Below are positions 1 through 5,134 of a DNA stretch of 5,134 nt, piece after piece; the stretch's first letter is position 1; every line of letters begins with the position of its first letter. Source of the DNA: Gammaproteobacteria bacterium (GTDB taxonomy: Bacteria > Pseudomonadota > Gammaproteobacteria > DSM-16500). The stretch is taken from contig SCTP01000143.1 in NCBI GenBank assembly GCA_004322325.1, positions 1 to 5,134 on the forward strand, written 5' to 3'. A program made the translations under genes and the position numbers. The notes beneath the pieces are model-generated. The model was not told the origin of the DNA. It saw only the letters and a program-made list of their open reading frames with translations, and did no database searches.

Positions 1-132
1 GGAACCTTCAGGAACCACACATTGTTCCTTATATTTGCAATCACTATCATCATAGCATGATGCAGCAAAAGCCGAATTTTCTATAATAAATAATACAGTA
101 AGTATCAATAAGGACAAAAATTTAGATTTCAT
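1..132 (-). CDS. Secreted cysteine-rich protein, N-terminal part only (runs off the left edge)
   Basis: The minus strand reads ATG at 132-130 and stays open for 44 codons to the window edge. The first 23 residues form a textbook Sec signal peptide: MKSK, a hydrophobic core rich in Leu/Ile/Phe, then a cleavage site after AFA (SAFA|ASCY). The mature part is short, polar and cysteine-rich, with Cys at residues 26, 32 and 38 (CYDDSDCKYKEQCV). This C-x5-C-x5-C spacing resembles small disulfide-bonded extracellular domains of the 'C..DSDC....C' style, but I cannot name a family. A Shine-Dalgarno-like AAAGAG (plus 140-145) sits 7 bases before the ATG, which supports this start. It lies downstream of the 200-838 gene on the same strand, 67 bases away. 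The product is probably periplasmic or secreted, with disulfides formed in the periplasm. Function is unknown. Confidence 0.72.
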   Translation of the reverse strand, partial: MKSKFLSLLILTVLFIIENSAFAASCYDDSDCKYKEQCVVPEGS

Positions 133-160
133 ATTTTTACTCTTTAAAATTTGGATGGTT

Positions 161-189
161 ATTTTATCGCTAGAAATAAAAAGATTAAA
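161..189 (-). promoter_or_regulatory. Weak candidate promoter for the cysteine-rich secreted protein
   Basis: On the minus strand, TAAAAT (plus 161-166) is a reasonable -10 and TTTAAT (plus 184-189) a poor -35 (3 of 6 matches), with a 17-base spacer. It lies about 30 bases upstream of the ATG at 132. In such AT-rich DNA matches like this arise easily, so this is only a suggestion; read-through from the upstream gene is the alternative. Confidence 0.2.
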
Positions 190-205
190 CCGTATTTTTT
201 TACGG
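174..205 (-). terminator. Possible weak intrinsic terminator at the end of the 200-838 gene
   Basis: The minus strand carries a 5-bp stem CCGTA/TACGG (plus 201-205 and 190-194) around a six-A loop, followed by a T-rich tract (TTTAATCTTTTTATTT, plus 174-189). The stem overlaps the gene's own stop codon. The stem is short and the tract is interrupted, so termination is likely to be partial. It could separate the membrane-protein gene from the secreted-protein gene downstream. Confidence 0.35.
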
Positions 206-838
206 GGTTAACTTTATGATCTCAACAAACGCATAAAAAAGTAATAAATCAACTATCATGGCGATCACTGAATACAAAATTAAAAAGTAACTATAACGAA
301 TAAATACATTTGTCCAATCATTAATTTGGTCCAGGATTAAAAAAAAGAAAGAATCAAGAGTGGTTTTACTACCACTATAGAGGGTATTGGATTCATAAAT
401 AGGGATATCAAGCCTATTTGCTATTTTTTTAGCAAACTTCCTAGCAAAATATAAAGTAGCAAATCCTTTTAAATAATTTCCTTTACCTAGCCATACCATA
501 TAACTATCCCCTGTCATATTCGACCAATCAATGCGGAATGTAATATGCACCTCATTTATATCTCGCTGAGTTAATAGATGAATACGATGACGTAAAAATG
601 TTATTTCCCGATAGAGAAGGCTTGATTGTTTATCGTAATAATATACCTTTCTAAATAACAAAATAAATGCAATAAAAACAAGTAATAGCGTAAACGGCAC
701 TATCGCAAAATTAAGTTGATTAACCGTAAAATGATTAGGAAATAAACCCCAACCTGCTATTAAACACATCAACGCACTAATGCTATAAATACCTGGGATA
801 GCTGGTTGATTATATGAGGGAAAAAGATTCAAATTCAT
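200..838 (-). CDS. Membrane protein of unknown function with a PH-like soluble middle
   Basis: This 212-residue protein is not recognised by name. Two hydrophobic helices lie near the N-terminus (about residues 15-33 and 43-62) and one at the C-terminus (about 183-205). Between them is a soluble stretch that begins with a basic/aromatic turn (RKVYYYDK, 63-70) and continues with alternating beta-like segments (about 75-118, with RDINEVHI at 92-99). It ends in an amphipathic basic helix (FARKFAKKIANRL, 131-143) and 'DIPIY'. That pattern, membrane hairpin plus strands plus a terminal helix, resembles bacterial PH-like (bPH) membrane proteins, but this is an inference from shape. The ATG at 838 is the only sensible start; no clear Shine-Dalgarno precedes it (TCTTCTATAACTAA). 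It is transcribed divergently from the three-gene block at 989-2077. It could be an inner-membrane immunity protein like its neighbours, but nothing in the sequence proves that. Confidence 0.75.
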   Translation of the reverse strand: MNLNLFPSYNQPAIPGIYSISALMCLIAGWGLFPNHFTVNQLNFAIVPFTLLLVFIAFILLFRKVYYYDKQSSLLYREITFLRHRIHLLTQRDINEVHITFRIDWSNMTGDSYMVWLGKGNYLKGFATLYFARKFAKKIANRLDIPIYESNTLYSGSKTTLDSFFFLILDQINDWTNVFIRYSYFLILYSVIAMIVDLLLFYAFVEIIKLTP

Positions 839-988
839 TTAGTTATAGAAGATTTCATGATTGTTTAATGTAAGTTATTTTATATGAAAAAAATAAAAAA
901 ATAAACATAAAATTGCTTTTATGGAATTGACAATAATAATTTGTTTTGGAAAAATAACCCTCTTTGATTTTAGTGTTTAATATAAAAA
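839..988. promoter_or_regulatory. Divergent AT-rich intergenic region
   Basis: These 150 bases separate the minus-strand membrane-protein gene from the plus-strand block and must hold both promoters if each is transcribed on its own. The region is extremely A/T-rich, with A and T runs around 887-905. A perfect TTGACA lies on the plus strand at 927-932. On the minus strand TTGTCA (plus 928-933) overlaps it almost completely. No small open frame with a credible start was seen here. Confidence 0.5.
927..955 (+). promoter_or_regulatory. Candidate sigma-70 promoter for the three-gene block
   Basis: A perfect -35 box TTGACA (927-932) is followed after 17 bases by AAAAAT (950-955), a weak -10. It would start transcription about 25 bases before the ATG at 989. 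TATAAA at 981-986 is a better -10 by sequence but has no -35 at the right distance. The -35 is convincing, the -10 is not. Confidence 0.35.
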
Positions 989-1213
989 ATGAAGCTGACC
1001 ATTCAATTAGCTAGCGTGCCACATCATCCAGAATTAGTTGCCGAAATTTGGCAAGAGACTAATATGATTGCTGAAGTCCGTTTACATGAAAAAAATAACT
1101 TCATTATTGAACTTTATCCTCACCCCACTCAAGCCTGCTGGTCTTTTAAATTAGATGAATGGATGAAAATTTTAACTCTTGCTAAAGAAGCATTATCCGT
1201 AGAGAACTTATGA
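989..1213 (+). CDS. Small soluble protein, immunity-like, first gene of the block
   Basis: This 74-residue protein has no signal peptide or membrane segment and is probably cytoplasmic. Its core alternates beta-like stretches: KLTIQLASV (2-10), an acidic/aromatic ELVAEIW (15-21), MIAEVRLHE (26-34), FIIELYP (38-44), then WSFKLDEWMKIL (51-62) and a helix ending AKEAL. The sequence style recalls small families found next to Rhs/CDI polymorphic toxins; I recall relatives with 'ASVPDRE..VAEIW' and 'EIYP' motifs, but this is memory and not checked. The start is fixed by an in-frame TAA at 983-985 directly upstream. There is no clear Shine-Dalgarno (TTTAATATAAAAA), so initiation may rely on an unstructured A-rich leader. 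The stop TGA overlaps the next start (ATGA), implying translational coupling. A real gene is likely; the immunity role is inferred. Confidence 0.75.
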   Translation: MKLTIQLASVPHHPELVAEIWQETNMIAEVRLHEKNNFIIELYPHPTQACWSFKLDEWMKILTLAKEALSVENL

Positions 1214-1565
1214 TTAAAAAACCATTCAAAACATTAACTATGCTTATGGATTTATTATTACCTAATTTTGATAATATTAAAATTTCTATCAAAAAGGGTG
1301 AACAATATACAACGGGTCAAGATCTTTATCAGCATGTCAAAATGATGAGTCCAATCACAATGGCGATGAAGAAGATTGGGTCTATCTCACTTGTGAAAAT
1401 GGAAATAAAGCCTATATTTATTTTAATGATCTATTCACTACCACAGCAGACGACTCGAGAAATTTTGTGCCTGGAATTGTAGAAGAAGTACAAAATTATG
1501 GAACGGCGTCAGATCTGACGGAAGAAGAAGAAATTCAACTAGAAAATAATCGAGGACATAAGTAA
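1210..1565 (+). pseudogene. Frameshifted small acidic protein gene, second gene of the block
   Basis: Translation from the ATG at 1210 (overlapping the previous stop, ATGA; GAGA upstream) gives a plausible protein for about 44 codons (ending GEQYTTGQDLYQHVK). It then turns into an atypical Met/Ile-rich tail that stops at 1482. The frame starting at 1341 instead reads NDESNHNGDEEDWVYLTC, continues through AYIYFNDLF and NFVPGIVEEV, and ends GHK with TAA at 1563-1565. This frame is open from 1302 to 1562 but contains no ATG, so it cannot be made alone. One extra A in the AAAA run at 1339-1342 joins the two parts into a protein of about 118 residues, strongly acidic in its second half. There is no classic slippery heptamer, so a one-base deletion or a sequencing error is more likely than programmed shifting. 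The restored end lies 2 bases before the next start, as expected for an intact operon. Family not recognised; an acidic immunity protein would fit. Confidence 0.8.
1507..1520. repeat. 14-base perfect palindrome
   Basis: CGTCAGATCTGACG is a perfect inverted repeat with no loop. It lies inside the second half of the frameshifted gene, where it encodes part of 'ASDLTE', about 50 bases before the next start codon. It could be a protein-binding site or chance; nothing else supports a function. Confidence 0.5.
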
Positions 1566-1567
1566 AT

Positions 1568-2077
1568 ATGAGGAGTTTTAGGGATATATGTGATTTAATT
1601 TATGGTATCATCCTCACTGTGTTTTTCTTCTATGAAACATATTACATAGAAGAAATTTCACCCCATTTTTTGACTCCTATTTTGTTATTATTATTGGGTT
1701 TTTATACTTTTTTCCTCCTTTTTCTCTACTATCGATGTTTAAATCCAAACACCGTACTAATAAAAGAAGAAATAATCCTCGATAATAATGGGGTAACGTT
1801 TATTGAAACACTAAACAAAGGATTGACCAAATTTAAAAATAAGCAACATGCAAATTGGGTTGACATTCAAGGTATTCATATTGCCTCTCATTCTACAAAC
1901 TGTTTTTGGATGATCGCAGTTAAAAACAGCTCATCCTTGATAATATCAACCGAAGCTTTAGGTAGTGATGAATTATTAAAGCATTTACAGCAGCATTTTT
2001 CTAGCTTTGATAACCTAGCTTATACTTATGCGATGGTGTCATTAGAAGATAACATTTTTCAATGTTGGAAAGCATAG
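1568..2077 (+). CDS. Two-helix membrane protein with PH-like cytoplasmic domain, third gene of the block
   Basis: This 169-residue protein has two hydrophobic helices (about residues 8-27 and 34-55) forming a hairpin, then a soluble domain of about 110 residues. The soluble part has strand-like segments (TVLIKEEIILD, 62-72; GVTFIETL, 75-82), a WVDIQGIHI motif (97-105), more strands (FWMIAVKN, SLIISTEAL) and a helix with SDELLKHLQQHF (133-144) followed by SSFDN. The order 'W.dI..I', strands, then 'G..ELL..L..HF..FD' is typical of PH-like membrane proteins and of several toxin-immunity families, as far as I recall. The start follows the restored stop of the previous gene by 2 bases; GAGGA at 1552-1556 is a Shine-Dalgarno 11 bases upstream. 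It is convergent with the LprI-like gene, with an 11-base gap and no clear terminator. Function not established; protection of the inner membrane from a toxin is a guess from context. Confidence 0.75.
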   Translation: MRSFRDICDLIYGIILTVFFFYETYYIEEISPHFLTPILLLLLGFYTFFLLFLYYRCLNPNTVLIKEEIILDNNGVTFIETLNKGLTKFKNKQHANWVDIQGIHIASHSTNCFWMIAVKNSSSLIISTEALGSDELLKHLQQHFSSFDNLAYTYAMVSLEDNIFQCWKA

Positions 2078-2088
2078 CTATTTTCTAT

Positions 2089-2475
2089 CTATTTTGTATC
2101 TTCAAGGCTAGTATACTTCCCATCTTTATTATCAAACCACGTAGCCTGTAACTCTTTCGTTCTATTATCTGTTCTATCCATTAAACAATCTCTAATATCA
2201 GAAAAAGCCCACTTACAGTCTAAATCACGCATTTTAATCCATTCTCTTTGTGCATTTTGGAATGATTTTTTCCCTTCATCACTCAACTGACTCATGATTT
2301 TTTTATAAACCTCATTGAGTTTAGCATCTGAATCACTCAGCTCCGCATTACGCGTATCCGTTTCTGCATTTTCTCCAGGATTAGCACGTGCATCTGCAAT
2401 AATTTTATTCGGAGTGGCAAAAGATATTATTGGAAGCACACAAATTAAGCTTAATATTAATGATCGTTTTTTCAT
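2089..2475 (-). CDS. Secreted LprI/DUF1311-like protein (lysozyme-inhibitor-like domain)
   Basis: This 128-residue precursor starts with a signal peptide (MKKRS, hydrophobic core, likely cleavage after SFA at residue 20), so the mature protein should be periplasmic. Residues about 50-110 match the LprI/DUF1311 pattern: LNEVYKKIMSQL (53-64), a helix with AQREWIKMRDLDC (75-87), and DCLMDRTDNRTKEL (96-109). The hallmark 'Q..W...RD..C' and 'C....T..R..EL' are intact, including Cys87 and Cys97. The N-terminal cysteine pair common in the family is absent; the region after the signal peptide (residues 21-48) has no Cys. The family is named after mycobacterial LprI, which inhibits lysozyme; most proteobacterial members have no proven role. 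A strong Shine-Dalgarno, GAGAGGA (plus 2480-2486), lies 4 bases before the ATG. It follows the efflux gene on the same strand after 50 bases and could be co-transcribed with it. Confidence 0.85.
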   Translation of the reverse strand: MKKRSLILSLICVLPIISFATPNKIIADARANPGENAETDTRNAELSDSDAKLNEVYKKIMSQLSDEGKKSFQNAQREWIKMRDLDCKWAFSDIRDCLMDRTDNRTKELQATWFDNKDGKYTSLEDTK

Positions 2476-2525
2476 ATAATCCTCTCAGGCGTAGGTGCCT
2501 ATTTTAGGTCTATAATTCTGTAGTG
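2476..2525 (-). promoter_or_regulatory. Short leader between the efflux gene and the LprI-like gene
   Basis: These 50 bases hold the Shine-Dalgarno of the LprI-like gene (plus 2480-2486) and two small inverted repeats on the minus strand: CCTA-AAA-TAGG and AGGC-ACCTAC-GCCT. They overlap each other, so only one can form at a time. Neither is followed by a T tract, so they do not make a terminator. The CCT in the second loop could pair with AGG of the Shine-Dalgarno, which would allow translation control, but this is speculative. No convincing -35/-10 pair is visible. Confidence 0.25.
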
Positions 2526-5134
2526 CTAGAAGGAAGCAGCCAGCGGTTCTTCTACCTGCTCTTTTTTCCTCTTTATAGCCCGCCGTGAAGAGAGCTTTTC
2601 CATATAGAGATAAATTACCGGCGTAATATAAAGTGTCAGTAATTGTGAAACCAGTAACCCACCCACTACCGCTAACCCCAACGGCCTGCGCGTTTCACTG
2701 CCCGCACCAAATGCTAATGCCACTGGCAAGACGCCCATTAATGCTGCCATGGTCGTCATCATAATAGGACGGAAACGTAATAAACACGCTTGGTAAATCG
2801 CTTCAGTCGGAGATTTATTTTCATTTCGTTGTGCATCTAAAGCAAAATCGATCATCATAATCGCATTTTTCTTCACAATACCAACTAACATAATAATGCC
2901 AATAAAAGAATATAAATTTAAATCCGTATGAAATAATAATAAGGTTAATAATGCTCCTACACCAGCGGATGGCAGGCCTGATAAAATAGTTAAAGGATGA
3001 ATAAAACTCTCATACAAAATACCTAATACAACATACACCGTTAAGATAGCAATAATAAGTAACGCCCCCAACCCTGCCATCGAAGATTGAAAAACTTGTG
3101 CCGTGCCTTGAAATCCTGTAATCAATGTTTGTGGTGTTTGTAATTCTTTTTTAATCGCATTAATATTAGCCACTGCTTCACTTAACGAAACACCTGGCTT
3201 CAAATTAAATGAAATCGTCACAGAAGGAAATTGTCCTAAGTGATTAACTGCTAGCAACCCTTTCGTCAGACCAATATTCGCAATCGCTTGCAACGGCACT
3301 GCTTCGCCACTGTTTGAATGCACATAAAGCTGCGATAAGAGACTAGGATTATCTTGATATTGCGGTAATAATTCGATCAATACTTCATAGTCATCTTCCG
3401 GCTGATAAATCGTGGAAATTTGCTGCTCGCCGCCGTAAGCATAAGCTAAGGTATTTTCCACTTGTTGGGCTGAAATACCTAATGCCGCCATTTTGTCGCG
3501 TAATAATTGAATATCAATTTGCGGGCCCGTGTATTGCAAATCGGTGGTGACATCTTGAAAACCAGGTAATTTCGAAAAACGATCCACAAAAATAGCGGCC
3601 CATTTATATAAATCTTGTAAATCAGCTGATTGTAATGTGTATTGATAAGTACTTTTTTGCATACTACCAATCATAATGCTAGGAATATTTTGGATATAAG
3701 CATTAATACCACTAATCGATGCGACTTTAGCACGTAACTCTTGTACGATTTGATCGGCTTTTAATTTTCTCTGATCAAGCGGTTTTAAGCTCATAAAAAT
3801 ACGGCCAGCGTTCACAGACGAAGTGGCACCACCCGCACCGACAATAGAGACAACACTTTGGATATTTGGATCATCACGGAAAATTTGCATCAGTTTTTGC
3901 TGGCGATCAATCATTGCTGCAAATGAAACCGACGGGTCTGCTTCGGTATAAGCAAATAATTGCCCAGTATCTTCGCTGGGTAAAAATCCTTTGGGGACGA
4001 CGTAGAATAAATAGCCTGATAAAAATAAGGTAAAGAAAAACACACCCATCATCCAACGTTGATGTTCAAACGTCCAATGTAAAGTGCGCTCGTAAAGTGA
4101 AACCATGCCGCGATAAATAGCTTCTACTTTCTGCTGCCACGCATATTTCTCTTCATTTAATTCACCGTGTAGGAAACGGCTCGCCATCATCGGCGTTAAC
4201 GTCAGTGATACCATCGCAGAAACTAAAATAGACATGGTAATGGTCACACCAAATTCATGGAATAAGCGGCCTAATAATCCGCCCATAAATAAAATAGGAA
4301 TAAACACGGCGATTAATGAGATTGTCATCGACATAATCGTAAAGCTAATTTGCCGTGATCCATTTAACGCCGCTTGCATGGCATTTTGGCCCATTTCCCG
4401 ATAGCGGAAAATATTTTCTAACATGACAATCGCATCATCGACAACATAACCAACAGATAGCGTTAATGCAAGCAACGATAAATTATCTAAATTAAACCGA
4501 AATTCACTCATGAAGGCGAATGTACCAATCACCGATAAAGGTAATGCCAGCGTCGGAATAAGCGTAGCAGAGAGGTTCCGTAAGAATAAAAAGATAATTA
4601 ACACGACTAACACAGCCGCTAAAATTAATGTCCACTGCACATCTTCGATCGCTGCACGAATAGAAAGAGAGCGATCATAAACAGTCGATAATTTGACACT
4701 TGCCGGTAAGGTTTGCTCAAATCCAGGGAGAATTTTTTTGATCGCATCAATCACCGCAATGGTATTCGATCCTGGTTGCCGTTGCACAGCTAAAATCACG
4801 GCACGTTGACCATCATGCCAACTGGCTACTTTGTTATTCTCGACGCTGTCAATCGCCTGGCCAATATCTTGAATTCGTAATGGCGCACCATTGACATAAG
4901 CAACGGGCAAAGGTTGAAAATCCGATGCTGTGGTTAACTGACCATTGGCTTTGATGAAGTAAGATTCTCTTGAGCCATCTAAATTACCCGTTGGTAAATT
5001 GACGTTATTCTGCTCTACGGCGGCGACCACTTGATCTAGCCCCAAGTTATGCGAAAAAAGTTTCGCCGGATCAACTTGAATACGAACTGCATACTTTTGC
5101 GAACCAAATACGCTGACTTGTGCCACGCCATTAA
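2526..5134 (-). CDS. RND multidrug efflux permease, MdtB/MdtC-like (HAE-1 family), N-terminus beyond the right edge
   Basis: This is the inner-membrane pump of a tripartite drug-efflux system, which works as a proton/drug antiporter with a membrane-fusion protein and an outer-membrane channel. About 868 residues are visible against roughly 1030 for the family, so about 165 (first helix and first porter subdomain) are missing. The GTG at 5126 is not the start: codons upstream remain in frame and read 'NG' before VAQVSVFGSQ, an internal family motif. Counting from 5126, membrane helices lie near 163-183, 188-208, 213-233, 262-282, 292-312, 359-376, 682-702, 711-731, 739-759, 787-807 and 817-840. 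Proton-relay residues are intact: Asp230-Asp231 (DDAIV), Lys753 (KKNAI), Arg784 and Thr791 (RFRPIMMTT). MdtC-like motifs include STIYQP, GFQGTAQVFQ, YESFIHPLTILSG and SQLLTLY. The C-terminal tail is charged (RRAIKRKKEQVEE). Partner genes are probably upstream, outside the window. The product appears functional; the substrate cannot be told. Confidence 0.95.
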   Translation of the reverse strand, partial: NGVAQVSVFGSQKYAVRIQVDPAKLFSHNLGLDQVVAAVEQNNVNLPTGNLDGSRESYFIKANGQLTTASDFQPLPVAYVNGAPLRIQDIGQAIDSVENNKVASWHDGQRAVILAVQRQPGSNTIAVIDAIKKILPGFEQTLPASVKLSTVYDRSLSIRAAIEDVQWTLILAAVLVVLIIFLFLRNLSATLIPTLALPLSVIGTFAFMSEFRFNLDNLSLLALTLSVGYVVDDAIVMLENIFRYREMGQNAMQAALNGSRQISFTIMSMTISLIAVFIPILFMGGLLGRLFHEFGVTITMSILVSAMVSLTLTPMMASRFLHGELNEEKYAWQQKVEAIYRGMVSLYERTLHWTFEHQRWMMGVFFFTLFLSGYLFYVVPKGFLPSEDTGQLFAYTEADPSVSFAAMIDRQQKLMQIFRDDPNIQSVVSIVGAGGATSSVNAGRIFMSLKPLDQRKLKADQIVQELRAKVASISGINAYIQNIPSIMIGSMQKSTYQYTLQSADLQDLYKWAAIFVDRFSKLPGFQDVTTDLQYTGPQIDIQLLRDKMAALGISAQQVENTLAYAYGGEQQISTIYQPEDDYEVLIELLPQYQDNPSLLSQLYVHSNSGEAVPLQAIANIGLTKGLLAVNHLGQFPSVTISFNLKPGVSLSEAVANINAIKKELQTPQTLITGFQGTAQVFQSSMAGLGALLIIAILTVYVVLGILYESFIHPLTILSGLPSAGVGALLTLLLFHTDLNLYSFIGIIMLVGIVKKNAIMMIDFALDAQRNENKSPTEAIYQACLLRFRPIMMTTMAALMGVLPVALAFGAGSETRRPLGLAVVGGLLVSQLLTLYITPVIYLYMEKLSSRRAIKRKKEQVEEPLAASF

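Noticed and set aside
1215..1266. A second pair of compensating shifts near the start of the frameshifted gene, since frame 3 reads KTIQNINYAYGFIIT at 1218-1262
   Set aside because: It is tempting because this reading looks as natural as the frame used, but it needs two extra changes and cannot be decided without homologues.
1336..1344. Programmed -1 ribosomal frameshift at GTCAAAATG
   Set aside because: The site lacks the X-XXY-YYZ heptamer, the A run is only four long and I see no obvious stem-loop right after it. A deletion or sequence error explains it more simply.
1342..1482. The Met/Ile-rich C-terminal tail of the frame starting at 1210
   Set aside because: It is the out-of-frame reading of the acidic coding sequence after the frameshift and is unlikely to be the natural protein end.
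2060..2110. Bidirectional terminator between the convergent genes
   Set aside because: Only very short A/T-rich inverted repeats occur (such as TAGCTA) with no stable stem and T tract.
2476..2525. TPP-riboswitch-like CTGAGA element upstream of the LprI-like gene
   Set aside because: Only the short CTGAGA string matches; the 50-base gap is too small for the riboswitch and the string is part of the Shine-Dalgarno region.
3479..3670. A 63-residue minus-strand open frame inside the efflux gene
   Set aside because: It is in a different frame of the same strand as a clearly conserved efflux protein, lacks domain features and reads like an accidental translation.
5124..5126. GTG as the start codon of the efflux permease
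   Set aside because: The frame is open to the window edge and the preceding codons (Asn-Gly) fit the family's internal motif before VAQV; about 165 N-terminal residues are missing, so this GTG is an internal Val.

Overview
The window looks like a piece of an AT-rich Gram-negative chromosome, most likely a gammaproteobacterium. The evidence is an RND drug-efflux pump subunit of the MdtB/MdtC type, a periplasmic LprI-like protein, Sec signal peptides and generally low GC. The genus cannot be settled from the sequence. AT-rich gammaproteobacterial lineages such as Legionellales or Orbales would fit, but that is a guess.

Layout, left to right. Positions 1-132 (minus) hold the first 44 codons of a secreted cysteine-rich protein that runs off the left edge. 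Positions 200-838 (minus) encode an unrecognised 212-residue membrane protein with a PH-like soluble middle. A 150-base AT-rich divergent intergenic region follows (839-988). On the plus strand comes a compact block of three small genes: a 74-residue soluble protein (989-1213), a gene overlapping it by four bases that is broken by a one-base frameshift near 1341 (1210-1565), and, two bases later, a 169-residue protein with two membrane segments (1568-2077). This block has the size, spacing and sequence style of immunity genes found behind polymorphic toxins, but no toxin is in view.

On the right, in minus orientation and convergent with the block, are a secreted LprI/DUF1311-like protein (2089-2475) and, 50 bases upstream of it, a large RND efflux permease (2526-5134) whose first ~165 residues lie beyond the right edge. 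The efflux gene is conserved and of higher average GC. The left 2.1 kb is accessory, with roughly 27-28% GC in the sampled lines.

The most informative observation is the frameshifted second gene of the plus-strand block. A second reading frame stays open from 1302 to 1562, has no start codon of its own, and becomes a sensible acidic protein only when joined to the frame that starts at 1210. I see no CRISPR array, tRNA, rRNA, insertion sequence or phage gene. Nothing here justifies claiming a wholly new system; the immunity-like cluster is the best lead.
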